Assembly: GCF_003100395.1 (NCBI RefSeq)
Contig: NZ_CP029210.1
Span: forward strand, 3,100,001-3,164,000
From: Aquabacterium olei
Lineage (GTDB): Bacteria > Pseudomonadota > Gammaproteobacteria > Burkholderiales > Burkholderiaceae_C
Length of the DNA: 64,000 nt
Direction: 5' to 3'
This document shows positions 10,780 through 20,434 of the stretch, piece after piece; position 1 is the first letter of the stretch, and the number at the start of each line of letters is the position of its first letter. The notes beneath the pieces were generated by a model, which was not told the DNA's origin, searched no databases, and saw nothing but the letters and a program-made list of their open reading frames with translations. Made by a program: the position numbers and the translations under genes.

Positions 10780-12078
10780 ATGGACGTGATCGTGCTGGGG
10801 GGCGGGGTGATCGGCACCACGACCGCCTTCAGTCTGGCGAGGGCTGGCGCCCGCGTGACGGTGCTGGAGCGCCAGCCCGGCGTGGCGCTGGAAACCAGTT
10901 TTGCCAACGCGGGACAGGTGTCTGCGGGCTATGCCACACCGTGGGCCGCCCCAGGCATCCCGTTGAAGGCGCTGAAATGGCTGTGCCAGAAGCACGCGCC
11001 GCTGGCCATCCGGCCCGATGGCACGCTGTTCCAGGCACAGTGGATGGCCCGGATGCTGATGGAATGCCGCGCCGACCGCTACGCCGTCAACAAGACCCGC
11101 ATGATGCGGTTGGCCGAATACAGCCGCGACCGCCTGCGCGCCTTGCGGGCCGAGCTCGGGCTGGATTACGAGGCGCGCAGCCTGGGTACGCTGCAGCTGT
11201 TTCGCACCGAGGCGCAGCTGGCTGCCGCCGAGCGGGATGTGGCCGTGCTGCGCGAACTCGGTGTGCCCCACCGCCTGCTGACGCGCGAGGCGCTGCACAC
11301 CGTGGAGCCCGCTCTGCACGCCGTGCGCGACCGCCTCACGGGTGGCCTGCAGCTGCCCAACGACGAAACCGGCGACTGCCATCTGTTCACCACCCGCCTG
11401 GCTGACCAGGCCCGCGCGCTGGGGGTGCAGTTCCGCTTCGGGGTGCAGGTGCAGGGGCTGGAAACGCAAGGCAGCCAGGTGCGTGCGGTGCTGACCGACG
11501 AGGCCCGTCTGCCGGCCGACCAGGTGGTGGTGGCGCTGGGCTGTGGCAGCCGCGCCCTGCTGCACGACCTGGGCCTGGATCTGCCGGTGTACCCGGTGAA
11601 GGGCTACTCGCTGACGTTGCCGCTGGCCGATGAGACCCGCGCGCCGGTGTCCACCGTGCTGGACGAAACTTACAAGGTGGCGATCACGCGCTTCGATCGT
11701 CGCTTGCGCGTGGGCGGCATGGCCGAGCTGGCGGGCTTCGACATGCGGCTGGACCCGCGCCGGCGCGCCACGCTGGAGAAGGTGGTGAACGACCTCTTCC
11801 CGGGCGGCGGCGTGATGGAGACCGGCCAGTTCTGGACGGGTCTGCGCCCGATGACGCCGGATGGCACGCCCCTGGTCGGCGCCACCGGCTTCCGCAACCT
11901 GTGGACCAACACCGGCCACGGCACGCTGGGTTGGACGATGGCCTGCGGCTCGGCCGATGTGCTGGCCGACCTGGTGATGGGACGGCGCCCGGCCATCGAT
12001 GTCGAGGGGCTCTCGCTGGCGCGCTGGCAGCGCGGCGTTCAAAAGTTTGCAATGAAGCCGTCAGCCGCCACGCCATGA
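10780..12078 (+). CDS. dadA: D-amino acid dehydrogenase small subunit type (DadA)
   Basis: FAD enzyme of 432 residues that oxidises D-alanine and other D-amino acids to keto acids and passes electrons to the respiratory chain at the inner membrane. The N-terminal dinucleotide-binding motif is [21 protein letters not shown]. The DadA signature regions [20 protein letters not shown] and [15 protein letters not shown] near the C-terminus are present. The ATG at 10780 is preceded by GAGGGG. A catabolic alanine racemase is often next to dadA but is absent here. Divergent from its probable Lrp-type regulator. Confidence 0.93.
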   Translation: MDVIVLGGGVIGTTTAFSLARAGARVTVLERQPGVALETSFANAGQVSAGYATPWAAPGIPLKALKWLCQKHAPLAIRPDGTLFQAQWMARMLMECRADRYAVNKTRMMRLAEYSRDRLRALRAELGLDYEARSLGTLQLFRTEAQLAAAERDVAVLRELGVPHRLLTREALHTVEPALHAVRDRLTGGLQLPNDETGDCHLFTTRLADQARALGVQFRFGVQVQGLETQGSQVRAVLTDEARLPADQVVVALGCGSRALLHDLGLDLPVYPVKGYSLTLPLADETRAPVSTVLDETYKVAITRFDRRLRVGGMAELAGFDMRLDPRRRATLEKVVNDLFPGGGVMETGQFWTGLRPMTPDGTPLVGATGFRNLWTNTGHGTLGWTMACGSADVLADLVMGRRPAIDVEGLSLARWQRGVQKFAMKPSAATP

Positions 12079-12097
12079 TGGCCGCCAGGGGCCGCAA

Positions 12098-12103
12098 TAC
12101 AGT
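12098..12103 (+). promoter_or_regulatory. -10-like TACAGT 6 nt before ATG
   Basis: TACAGT ends exactly 6 nt before the dioxygenase ATG at 12110, so initiation would fall on or next to the A of ATG. A GAGGG lies in the 6-nt spacer. One of five genes in the window with this spacing. Confidence 0.4.
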
Positions 12104-12109
12104 GAGGGC

Positions 12110-12916
12110 ATGAACTCCCCTGCCCCTGTCCTCTTCGTGTCCCACGGTGCGCCGACCTTCGCACTCGAACCCGGCCAGCTGGGCCAGGCGCTCACGTCAC
12201 TGGGCCAGCGGCCGCACGCCGCCCGAGCCGTGCTGGTCGTGTCGCCGCACTGGCAGACCCGCGAGCTGGCCGTGACCCTGTCGCGCCAGCCCGAGACGGT
12301 GCACGATTTCGGCGGCTTCCCGCCAGCGATGTACCGTCTGCAATACCCCGTGCCCGATCCCCTGCCCTTTGCCGGCAAGGCCGTGCAGACGCTGGCCCGC
12401 GCGGGGCTGCGCGTGGTGGGCGACGAGCACCGTGGCCTGGACCATGGCGCCTGGGTGCCGCTGATGCACCTGCTGCCCGCCGGGGCCGATGGCATGGCGC
12501 CGTTGCCAGTCTTCCAGGTTTCGCTGCCGGTGCACTACGGGCCGGCGGAGGCCTGGCAGCTCGGGCGCGCGCTGTCGACGCTGCGAGATGAAGGCGTGCT
12601 CATCGTCGGCTCGGGCAGCATGACGCACAACCTGCGCGAGGTGCAGTGGGGCGATGCACCACCCGCACCCTATGTGGCCGAGTTCACCCGCTGGGTGGAA
12701 GACGCCGTGGCGCGGGGCGACGACGATGCCGTGATCGCCTACCGGCAGCGCGCGCCGCATGCCACGCGGGCGCATCCCACAGAAGAACACTTCCTGCCCC
12801 TGCTGGTGGCGCTCGGCGCCCGCCGCCACGGCGATGCCTTCATCAGCCTGGCAGCCGACACCACGCACGGCGTGCTGTCGATGGCCACCTTTGGCTGGGG
12901 TTGGCCTCAAGTCTGA
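12110..12916 (+). CDS. Class III extradiol ring-cleavage dioxygenase (DODA/YgiD type)
   Basis: LigB-superfamily protein of 268 residues, related to plant DOPA 4,5-dioxygenase and E. coli YgiD. The metal ligands and catalytic histidines are recognisable: H12 (FVSHGAPT), H47 (VSPHW), H112 (DHGAW) and H173 (GSMTHNL). These enzymes open catechol rings next to the hydroxyls using Fe(II) or Zn(II). The natural substrate is unknown for most bacterial members. It stands between dadA and a binding-protein gene on the same strand with no clear functional link. Confidence 0.9.
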   Translation: MNSPAPVLFVSHGAPTFALEPGQLGQALTSLGQRPHAARAVLVVSPHWQTRELAVTLSRQPETVHDFGGFPPAMYRLQYPVPDPLPFAGKAVQTLARAGLRVVGDEHRGLDHGAWVPLMHLLPAGADGMAPLPVFQVSLPVHYGPAEAWQLGRALSTLRDEGVLIVGSGSMTHNLREVQWGDAPPAPYVAEFTRWVEDAVARGDDDAVIAYRQRAPHATRAHPTEEHFLPLLVALGARRHGDAFISLAADTTHGVLSMATFGWGWPQV

Positions 12917-12980
12917 TCCGGGGCGGCCGATAGGGCGATAACGGCCGGTCCAGTTTGTCGGCCCCCAACCGGGATGCCCC

Positions 12981-14195
12981 ATGGCTGCCTCCTTCGATCG
13001 CCCCCGCCGCCGCGCTCTGCGCTGGCTCGGTGGCGCCCTCGCTGCACCCGCCTGCCTGCAGGCCGCGATGGCCGCGGCTTCGCCCGTGCGCGTGGGGATG
13101 ACGGCCGAACTCCGCATGACGTCCAGCACCAGCGACGATGCGGTCCGCCTGGGGCTGGAGCTGGCCATCGAAGACCTCAACGCCGCGGGGGGTGTGCTGG
13201 GCCGGCCATTGCTGCTCGAAGTCCGCGACGACCGCAGTGTGCCGAGCCGGGGTGTCGAGAACCTGCGCGAACTGGCGGCCCTGCCCGATCTGGTTGGCGT
13301 GTTCGGCAGCCGCTTCAGCCCGGTGCTGACGGAGATGGGCCAGGTGGCACCCGCACTGCAGTGCCCCGTCTTCAGCCCCTGGGCGGCCGGCAACACCGTG
13401 CTCGATCCGACGCGCCAGCCCGACTGGTCGTTCAGGGTCTCGCTCAATGACACCTGGGCCATGGAGACCCTGCTGGACGCGGCGGCGGCCGACGGGTGCC
13501 AGCGCGTGGGGCTGATGTTGCCGAATTCCGGGTGGGGGCGCAGCTGTCACAAGGTGGTCGAGGAATACACCGCACGGCATCGGGCGATCCGCGTGCTGCC
13601 GGCCCGCTGGTACAACTGGGGCGGCGAGACGTCTCTGATCGACCACGTGCTGAACCTGAGGCAGGCCGGCGCACAGGCCCTCGTCCTCGTCGCCAACGAG
13701 CCCGAGGGGGTGCTGCTCATGCGTGAAATGCTGAGCCTGCCACCACCCAGCCGTCTGCCCATCCTGAGCCACTGGGGCATTGCCGGGGGCGACTTCCCGC
13801 GTCTGGTGGGCCCGGCACTCGGTGAGCTGGACCTGCGCGTGGTGCAGACCGCCGCCCTGCAGATGGCCCGCACCCCGCGGGGCAGGCGCCTGCAGCAACG
13901 GGCCGCCGAGCGCATGGGCGTGGCCGACCCGCAGCGCGTGCCTTCGCTGGTGGGGCTGGGCCATGCGTACGACGCGATGCTGATCCTGCACCGTGCCGTG
14001 GCCCGCGCCGGCACGACGCGGCGTGAGGCGGTACGCGACGCACTGGAGCACCTCGACCCGGTGGAGGGCGTGGTGCGCCGCTATGCGCCAGCCTTCACGC
14101 GCGAGCGCCACGAGGCACTCCACGCCTCGGACGTCTTCCTGGCCCGCTGGGATGCCGAGGGCCGACTGCAGCGCGCCCCGCGCCATCCGACCTGA
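12981..14195 (+). CDS. Periplasmic ligand-binding protein (Leu/Ile/Val-binding type)
   Basis: Encodes 404 residues with an N-terminal twin-arginine-like signal (RPRRRALRWLGGALAAPA) and a type I periplasmic binding fold (Peripla_BP_6). Fold markers are the opening VRVGMTAELRMTSS, LELAIEDLNAAGGVLGRPLLLEVRDD, and GVFGSRFSPVLTEM. No ABC permease or ATPase is nearby. The next gene, 11 nt downstream, is a membrane histidine kinase with a periplasmic sensor domain. It therefore probably works as a ligand-binding partner of that kinase, not as a transporter subunit; this is inferred from context. Confidence 0.85.
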   Translation: MAASFDRPRRRALRWLGGALAAPACLQAAMAAASPVRVGMTAELRMTSSTSDDAVRLGLELAIEDLNAAGGVLGRPLLLEVRDDRSVPSRGVENLRELAALPDLVGVFGSRFSPVLTEMGQVAPALQCPVFSPWAAGNTVLDPTRQPDWSFRVSLNDTWAMETLLDAAAADGCQRVGLMLPNSGWGRSCHKVVEEYTARHRAIRVLPARWYNWGGETSLIDHVLNLRQAGAQALVLVANEPEGVLLMREMLSLPPPSRLPILSHWGIAGGDFPRLVGPALGELDLRVVQTAALQMARTPRGRRLQQRAAERMGVADPQRVPSLVGLGHAYDAMLILHRAVARAGTTRREAVRDALEHLDPVEGVVRRYAPAFTRERHEALHASDVFLARWDAEGRLQRAPRHPT

Positions 14196-14206
14196 GGCCC
14201 GTGCTC

Positions 14207-17191
14207 ATGGACGACGCTCCCAGCTCGCTGTTTTCGTCCACGCTGGCCGAGCCGCCGGATCTGAGTGGCACCGTCAGCCTCGGGACCCGGCTGTCGATCG
14301 GCGCGCGGAGGCTGGTGACCCTGGTGGTCCTGCTCATCGGCGGCGTGTCGCTCGCCTTCATCGTGTGGCTGCTGCTGCAGCGTGCGGACGCCGAACTGCG
14401 CTCGCACGGCGAGGAAGTGCGGCTCAAGCTGTCGGCGGCACTCGACACCGCCACGCTGGGGCTGGCCGATCTCTCGCAGCGATCGCTGGTGCGCAACGCG
14501 CTGGTGGACCCGACCGGCCGTGACGCCTACATCCGCCCCACCCTGGTCGAACACCGGCGCCACCACCCGGCCGTGGCCTCGGTGTGGCTCACGGACCACC
14601 TGGGTCGGCCTCTGGCCAGCAGCACCGCCGTGACGCCTGGCGCGGGCAAGGCCGACCCCGACATCCAGGAGCTCGCCACCCGCAGCGTGGTCGCCGGTCA
14701 ACTGCAGCAGCAGCTGCGTCAGCGAGATGGCCGCTGGCGGCTCATCCTGGCCTACCCGGTGTTTTTCGGCGCCACCGCCTCGGCCGAAGGGGCGCTGGTC
14801 GGCGAGCTGGATCTGGCGCAGCTGCTGAAGGAGCCGCTGAGCACCATTCCGTCGGACTACCGCGGCGAGGTCCGCAGTGGCGGGCAGATCTTGTCGAGCA
14901 CCGGCAAACGCCTCAGCAGCGAGCTGTCGGTTTCCTGGCCGGTGCAACTGCGTACACGCGACAACGGCACAAGCCACGCGTTCACGCTCCAGGTCTTCGA
15001 GACCACCCTCCACGCCCTGCAGCCCGTGCTGTGGGTGGGGCTGGTGTACGGGCTGTTGACGGCCATCGTGCTGCGTGTGGCGCGGCGCTGGGTCGAGCGG
15101 TATGCCAGCGCTGCCATCGAGCCACTGCAGGCGCTCAAGAAGGCCGCCCGCCGCGTCACGCGGGACGGCCTGGACGAGATCCCGCAACTCTCGGCCGACC
15201 AGCTGCGCCGCGGCGGGGCCGAAGTGCACAGCCTGGCGCACAGCTTTCAGACGATGCTCACCCGGCTGCAGGCTGCCCACAGCGGGCTGGAGCAGACCGT
15301 CGCGCACCGCACCGAAGAGCTCGCGCACGCCAAGGAACGCCTCGACAGCATTCTGGCCAGCCTGCATGACGGCGTCTACTCGCTCAGCATCGACCGGCAG
15401 ACCCTGCTGTTTGCCAGCCCGCCCGTGCACGCGCTGCTGGGCCTGCCGCCGGGCCGCACGCCCATGGTGGAGGCCACCATGCAGACCTTGCTCGATCACC
15501 ACGGCCGGCAGGCACTCGACGGGGCCATTGCCCACGCCATGAAAGCCGGCAGCGCGGCCGTGCGGCTGGCCGTACCAGGTGACGACCGCGGCCCGCGCTG
15601 GCTGCTCAACCGGCTCAACATCGTGCGCGACCCGGAAGGCAAGCCTGTGCGCCTGGACGGCACCCTGTCGGACATCACCGGCATGGTCCGCGCCGAGGCA
15701 TGGCGCGAGCAGGCCACCGCCGAGCTGCGTCTGCGCGACCGTGCCATCGACGCCAGCACCAACGGCATCGTGCTGGTCGATGTGCGCAAGCCGCATGCGC
15801 CGCTGGCCTTTGTCAACGAGGGCTTCGAGCGCGTGACCGGCTACCGCCGCGACGAGGTTCTGGGCCGCTCCTGCAGCTTCCTGCAGGGCGACGACCGCGA
15901 CCAGCCCGGGCTCGCCGTCCTGCGCGACGCCATCGCCAATCACACGCCCTGCCGCGTGCTGCTGCGCAACTACCGCAAGGACGGCCGCCGCTTCGACAAC
16001 GACCTGTCGATCGCGCCGGTGCACCACGAACGCACGGGCGAGGTCACGCACTACATCGGCGTCATCAGCGACATCACCGAGCAGCGCGCCGCCGAGGCGC
16101 AGTTGCGCGATCAGTTCGCCCGCCTCGACACCATCTTTGCGCTGAGCCCCGATGGCTTCGTCTCGTTCGACAAGGCCGGCCGGGTCGTGTCGTGCAACCC
16201 GTCTTTCGAGCGCCTGACCGGGCTCACGGTGGACGAGGTGACCGGGCTGGACGTGCACGACTTCGACGCCCGACTCGCCCAGTGCATCGAGCAACGCAAC
16301 CCGCCCGGCATGGCGCACTGGAGCGCCGGGCCCGAAGACGAGAGCGAGGTGCTGGTGCTGCGCGGCCCGCCGCAGCGGGTGCTGGTGTGCACCACGCGGC
16401 AGTGCACGGCGCAGAACGTGTCGCGCGTGCTGCACCTGCGCGACATCACCCGGGAAACCGAGGTCGACCGCATGAAGAGCGAGTTCCTGTCGACGGCCGC
16501 TCACGAGCTGCGCACCCCGATGGCCAGCATCCGCGGCTTCTCGGACCTGCTGCTGATGCGCCGCTTCGACGAAGAGCGCACCCGCGATCTGCTGCAGACC
16601 ATCAACCGGCAGTCGGTGTGGCTGACCAACATGATCAACGAGCTGCTGGACCTGGCCCGCATCGAAGCGCGCAAGGGCAAGGACTTCCAGCGGGCCTCGA
16701 CCGACGTGGGTGAGCTGATGCAGCACATCGTGGCCTCGCACATGGTGCCTGGCGACGAGCGCCGCGTGGCCCTGCAGGTCGACACGGCCCTGCCCTCTGC
16801 GCTGGTCGATGCGGCCAAGCTCCAGCATGCGGTCACCAACGTCCTGTCCAACGCCTACAAGTATTCGCCGGAAGGTGGCGACATCGCCATGAGCGTGAGT
16901 CGGGCCGAGCGCGCCGGTCGACCGGGCATCGCGATCGTGGTGCGCGACCAGGGCATCGGCATGACACCGGAGCACACGCAGCGCGCCTTCGAGCGCTTCT
17001 TCCGCGCCGATGCCTCCGGCAACATCCCGGGCACCGGCCTGGGCCTGGCGCTGGTAAAGGAGATCGTCGAACTGCATGGCGGCCAGGTCGAGCTCGACAG
17101 CGAACGGGGCGTGGGCACCACCGTGACGCTGTGGCTGCCGGCCGAGACCAGCGTGGCCGCCGCGCCCGCTGTGGCGGACGGCACAACCTGA
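14207..17191 (+). CDS. Membrane PAS/LOV-like sensor histidine kinase
   Basis: Sensor kinase of 994 residues. Order: TM1 (about 37-57), periplasmic domain (58-270), TM2 (271-290), HAMP-like linker (to about 345), coiled coil, first PAS (378-495), second PAS with a LOV-like signature GRSCSFLQG (Cys556) and NYRKDG plus FDND (Asn588, Asn598), third PAS (638-750), HisKA with AAHELRTP (His766), then HATPase with NVLSNAYKYSP, DQGIGM and GTGLGLALV. No receiver domain is fused and no response-regulator gene is adjacent. A GTG 6 nt upstream is an alternative start; ATG at 14207 has TGAGG at 9 nt. Co-transcribed with the upstream binding-protein gene. Confidence 0.92.
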   Translation: MDDAPSSLFSSTLAEPPDLSGTVSLGTRLSIGARRLVTLVVLLIGGVSLAFIVWLLLQRADAELRSHGEEVRLKLSAALDTATLGLADLSQRSLVRNALVDPTGRDAYIRPTLVEHRRHHPAVASVWLTDHLGRPLASSTAVTPGAGKADPDIQELATRSVVAGQLQQQLRQRDGRWRLILAYPVFFGATASAEGALVGELDLAQLLKEPLSTIPSDYRGEVRSGGQILSSTGKRLSSELSVSWPVQLRTRDNGTSHAFTLQVFETTLHALQPVLWVGLVYGLLTAIVLRVARRWVERYASAAIEPLQALKKAARRVTRDGLDEIPQLSADQLRRGGAEVHSLAHSFQTMLTRLQAAHSGLEQTVAHRTEELAHAKERLDSILASLHDGVYSLSIDRQTLLFASPPVHALLGLPPGRTPMVEATMQTLLDHHGRQALDGAIAHAMKAGSAAVRLAVPGDDRGPRWLLNRLNIVRDPEGKPVRLDGTLSDITGMVRAEAWREQATAELRLRDRAIDASTNGIVLVDVRKPHAPLAFVNEGFERVTGYRRDEVLGRSCSFLQGDDRDQPGLAVLRDAIANHTPCRVLLRNYRKDGRRFDNDLSIAPVHHERTGEVTHYIGVISDITEQRAAEAQLRDQFARLDTIFALSPDGFVSFDKAGRVVSCNPSFERLTGLTVDEVTGLDVHDFDARLAQCIEQRNPPGMAHWSAGPEDESEVLVLRGPPQRVLVCTTRQCTAQNVSRVLHLRDITRETEVDRMKSEFLSTAAHELRTPMASIRGFSDLLLMRRFDEERTRDLLQTINRQSVWLTNMINELLDLARIEARKGKDFQRASTDVGELMQHIVASHMVPGDERRVALQVDTALPSALVDAAKLQHAVTNVLSNAYKYSPEGGDIAMSVSRAERAGRPGIAIVVRDQGIGMTPEHTQRAFERFFRADASGNIPGTGLGLALVKEIVELHGGQVELDSERGVGTTVTLWLPAETSVAAAPAVADGTT

Positions 17192-17272
17192 ATCGGGCGC
17201 CCCCTGGGAGCCCCGCGCTGACGGGCGCGCGGCTTGCTGACCGATGGCAATCTGCATCCACACCGTTTTGCT

Positions 17273-18355
17273 ATGCCCGCTGAAACCACGCCAAGCCGCG
17301 CCAGTCCGGTCGCGCAGCCAGCCGCGCGTGCTGCCACCACAGCACCTGCCTCTCAGCCCGTGGTCGTCATCACCGGCGCCTCGGCCGGCGTGGGCCGGGC
17401 GGTGGCAACCGAGTTCGCGCGCCACGGCTGGCGGGTGGCACTGCTGGCCCGCGGTGCCGACGGCCTGGCCGGTGCGCAGCGCGATGTCGAACATCAGGGC
17501 AGCGAAGCCCTCGTGGTCCCCACCGACGTGGCCGAGTCGCAGCAGGTCGAAGCCGCAGCCGACGAGGTGATCCGTGCGTGGGGGCGCATCGACGTCTGGG
17601 TGAACAACGCGATGGCCACGCTGTTTGCCGACGCGCTGTCCATCTCGCCGACCGATTTCCAGCGCGCCACCGACGTCACGTACCACGGCACCGTCTGGGG
17701 CACGCTGGCCGCATTGCGCCACATGAAGCGCCAGGGCCACGGCACCATCGTGCAGGTGGGCTCCGCCCTGGCCTACCGTTCCATCCCCTTGCAGGCACCC
17801 TACTGCGGGGCCAAGGCCGCGGTCCGCGGGTTCACCGACGCGCTGCGGTGCGAGCTGGTTCACGAGCGCAGCCCCGTTCACCTCACGATGGTGCAGCTGT
17901 CGGCCTTCAACACCCCGCAGTTCGACTGGGGACGCACGGCGTTCGACCGGCGGCCCCGCCCGATGGGCAAGGTCTTCCAGCCCGAATTGGCCGCACGCGC
18001 CGTGTACTGGGCCGCCACCCACCGGCGCCGCGAAGTGTGGGTGGGCTGGCCCGCGGTGCAGGCCATCCTGGGCACCCTGGTGATGCCCGGCGTGCTGGAC
18101 CGCCTGCTGGGCCGCCGCGCGGTGAGCGGGCAGCTGACCGCTGAGCCCTTGCCGCCCGGACACCAGGACAACCTCTGGCAACCCGTGCCCGGCGACCACG
18201 GCGCCCATGGCCGGTTCGACGCCGAGGCCACGCCCCACAGCACGCAGCACTGGCTCAACACCCACCGCGGCAGCCTGGCGGCCGCTGGGCTCATGGTGTG
18301 GGCGGGCTGGCTGGCCGTTCGCCAGGCGCGCCTGCGGCGGGCGAACGGCCGATAA
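17273..18355 (+). CDS. SDR family oxidoreductase with C-terminal membrane segment
   Basis: NAD(P)-dependent short-chain dehydrogenase of 360 residues. The cofactor motif TGASAGVG is at about 34-41, NNAMAT (the NNAG position) follows, and the catalytic serine and YCGAK (YxxxK) are in place. The first 28 residues are low-complexity Ala/Pro/Thr. A C-terminal extension of about 100 residues ends in a hydrophobic segment (LAAAGLMVWAGWLAV) and a basic tail, suggesting attachment to the inner membrane. Substrate unknown. The frame is open 39 nt upstream but ATG at 17273 is the first ATG. It is convergent with the chemoreceptor gene. Confidence 0.88.
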   Translation: MPAETTPSRASPVAQPAARAATTAPASQPVVVITGASAGVGRAVATEFARHGWRVALLARGADGLAGAQRDVEHQGSEALVVPTDVAESQQVEAAADEVIRAWGRIDVWVNNAMATLFADALSISPTDFQRATDVTYHGTVWGTLAALRHMKRQGHGTIVQVGSALAYRSIPLQAPYCGAKAAVRGFTDALRCELVHERSPVHLTMVQLSAFNTPQFDWGRTAFDRRPRPMGKVFQPELAARAVYWAATHRRREVWVGWPAVQAILGTLVMPGVLDRLLGRRAVSGQLTAEPLPPGHQDNLWQPVPGDHGAHGRFDAEATPHSTQHWLNTHRGSLAAAGLMVWAGWLAVRQARLRRANGR

Positions 18356-18384
18356 GCGGCACAGCGGTGCCGGTCAGGTCCCGC

Positions 18385-20130
18385 TCAGAAGGACGTCCAG
18401 TCGTCGGCGTCCGCCTGTGCCGCAACCGGGGTCTGAGCCAGGGTCGGGGTGGGGGTGCTGGAAGGGGTTGACGTCAGGGGGGGTGGCTTCGCCGCGACAG
18501 GCGCAGGCACCGCGGGGCGCGGGGTCTGCAGGGGGGCCGGCACGCTGCGCGCCGCCTGGTAAGACGAGGCCGTCCCCTTTTGCGACAGCTTGAACACCGC
18601 CACGGCATGCACCAGCTGCTGTGCCTGGCCCTTGAGGCTTTCGGCGGCCGCGGCACTCTGCTCGACCAGCGCGGCATTCTGCTGCGTGACCTGGTCCATC
18701 TGCCCCACGGCGCCGCTCACCTGCTGGATGCCCGAGCTTTGCTCGACCGTCGCCGAGGTGATCTCCGCGACGATGTCGCTCACGCGGCGGATGGAGCCCA
18801 CGATCTCGTCCATCGTCTTGCCCGCCTGGTCCACCAGCACGGTGCCCTGCTCCACCTGCTCCACGCTGCGGCCGATGAGCGTCTTGATCTCCTTGGCCGC
18901 CTCCGCGCTGCGCTGCGCCAGCGTGCGCACCTCGGACGCCACCACGGCAAAGCCCCGACCCTGCTCGCCGGCCCGTGCGGCCTCCACCGCGGCGTTCAAC
19001 GCCAGGATGTTGGTCTGGAAGGCGATGCCGTCGATCACGCCGATGATGTCGCCGATCTTGCGGCTGCTGTCGCTGATGCCCTGCATCGTGGACACGACCT
19101 TGCCCACCACCTCACCGCCCTGGGCCGCCACCGCCGACGCGCCCTGCGCCAGGGTGTTGGCCTGCTGCGCGCTGTCGGCGTTGTTGCGCACGGTGGATCC
19201 CAGCTGGCTCATGGTGGCCGATGTCTGCTGAAGCGCCGTCGCCTGCTCTTCGGTGCGCTGGCTCAGATCCTGGTTGCCCAGTGCGATCTCGGCGCTCGCC
19301 GTGGCCACCCCTTCGGCGTTCTGCCGCACCTGCGAGACCACATCGGTCAGTGAGGTCTGCATGGCGGCCAGCGCGCCGAGCAGCGGGCTGAACTCGTCAC
19401 GTGCGTCGTCCGCCACGGCCACCGAGAAATCGCCTTCCTTGACGCGGTCAGCCACCGTCTGCGCCTGCGCCACACGGCCGCGCAACGAGCGCGCCATGTA
19501 CCACGAGAAGGCCAGCAGGCCGACCCCCACCGCCGCGACCAGGCCGGAAAGCTGCAGACGCGTGCTGTCCACGTTCGTGCCGATGGTGGCCACATCCTGC
19601 CCCAGGACCTTGATCTGCCGATCACGCTCCTCGCTCAACCACTTCTGGATCTTGGCGAACTGCGGCGTGGTGGTCTGGGCCAGCATCACCAGGGCCTCCT
19701 CTTGCTGCCCGTCCTTGACCAGCTGAAGGTTCTTCAGCGCCACCGGCCACGACACCTCCTGCAGGTCCAACCAATCGCGCTTGAAGGCATCCCGGCCCGC
19801 CTGGTCGGTGATCTCGGCCAGAAAGTCCGCGTCGTTCTTCGAAATCTGCTCGCGCTTCAGTCGCACGGCGTTGGCCGCCTGCTCGATCTCTTCCGGGCTC
19901 TTGGCCAGCATGGCCTGCCGGATGTCGGACAGCGCCTGCGACACCTTCAGTTCGGTGCTGGCAATCAGGCTGAGCTGCAGCACCTTGACGTTGCCCGTGC
20001 GGTGGGTCAGGCCCTGCACTTCACCCAACTGCTGCCAGGCACTGGCGGTCACGGCCACCAGGGCCGCGATCAACGTCAAAGAGACAACATAGAGCCGCGC
20101 GCTCAGGCTCAAATTGTGGAAGAAAGACAT
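18385..20130 (-). CDS. Methyl-accepting chemotaxis protein
   Basis: Chemoreceptor of 581 residues. TM1 (about 11-30), a four-helix-bundle periplasmic domain (31-190), TM2 (about 191-211), HAMP, then the methylated signalling domain with the hairpin tip [21 protein letters not shown] Pro/Ala-rich linker of about 50 residues leads to a C-terminal DDWTSF that resembles the NWETF pentapeptide used to tether CheR/CheB. The ligand cannot be deduced. No che genes are nearby. Its upstream region contains two palindromes. Confidence 0.96.
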   Translation of the reverse strand: MSFFHNLSLSARLYVVSLTLIAALVAVTASAWQQLGEVQGLTHRTGNVKVLQLSLIASTELKVSQALSDIRQAMLAKSPEEIEQAANAVRLKREQISKNDADFLAEITDQAGRDAFKRDWLDLQEVSWPVALKNLQLVKDGQQEEALVMLAQTTTPQFAKIQKWLSEERDRQIKVLGQDVATIGTNVDSTRLQLSGLVAAVGVGLLAFSWYMARSLRGRVAQAQTVADRVKEGDFSVAVADDARDEFSPLLGALAAMQTSLTDVVSQVRQNAEGVATASAEIALGNQDLSQRTEEQATALQQTSATMSQLGSTVRNNADSAQQANTLAQGASAVAAQGGEVVGKVVSTMQGISDSSRKIGDIIGVIDGIAFQTNILALNAAVEAARAGEQGRGFAVVASEVRTLAQRSAEAAKEIKTLIGRSVEQVEQGTVLVDQAGKTMDEIVGSIRRVSDIVAEITSATVEQSSGIQQVSGAVGQMDQVTQQNAALVEQSAAAAESLKGQAQQLVHAVAVFKLSQKGTASSYQAARSVPAPLQTPRPAVPAPVAAKPPPLTSTPSSTPTPTLAQTPVAAQADADDWTSF

Positions 20131-20160
20131 GGTGCGTTTCCTGTACGAGAGAAACCCACT

Positions 20161-20195
20161 ATGACGTCATGGCTGTCACACGCGGAAGTGTGTCA
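20161..20195. promoter_or_regulatory. Two palindromes upstream of the chemoreceptor gene
   Basis: ATGACGTCAT (20161-20170) is a perfect 10-bp palindrome. TGTCACAC/GTGTGTCA (20174-20181 and 20188-20195) is a near-perfect inverted repeat with a 6-bp spacer. Both lie 30-65 bp before the gene start and could be operator sites. Confidence 0.4.
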
Positions 20196-20300
20196 TTGTC
20201 CGAAATCCGACTTTCTGGCAACTTTGTCGCAGGGGTGACGGACAGATCTGGTCGCCGCTCACGCCACACCATGAAATTCGCAACAGCCAGCACGCAATGC

Positions 20301-20332
20301 AAAAAGCCCAAGTGACGCATCACTTGGGCTTT
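20301..20332 (-). terminator. Terminator after tRNA-Pro
   Basis: Stem AAAGCCCAAGTGA/TCACTTGGGCTTT with a 4-nt loop. Read on the minus strand it is followed by a T-run, 11 nt after the tRNA 3' end. It ends the ispB–tRNA transcript and may also work in the other direction. Confidence 0.9.
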
Positions 20333-20342
20333 CTCGTGTTCC

Positions 20343-20419
20343 TGGTCGGGGTGAGAGGATTCGAACCTCCGGCCTCTACGTCCCGAACGTAGCGCTCTAC
20401 CAGGCTAAGCTACACCCCG
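20343..20419 (-). tRNA. tRNA-Pro (CGG)
   Basis: 77 nt on the minus strand with a full cloverleaf. Acceptor stem CGGGGTG/CACCCCG, anticodon stem CTACG/CGTAG with loop TTCGGGA (anticodon CGG, reads CCG), T-arm with GGTTCGAATCC, and an encoded 3' CCA (20343-20345 as TGG). It starts 15 nt after the ispB stop, so it is probably processed from the ispB transcript. Confidence 0.97.
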
Positions 20420-20434
20420 TCTCTGATCTGCTGC

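Noticed and set aside
14081..18265. Long minus-strand open frame over the histidine kinase and SDR genes
   Set aside because: Antisense of genes with clear domains; no recognisable protein motifs in its own translation.
20200..20240. Flagellar sigma-28 promoter before the chemoreceptor gene (CAAAGTTG ... GTCGGATT)
   Set aside because: The spacer is about 7 nt, too short for the 11-nt family spacing.
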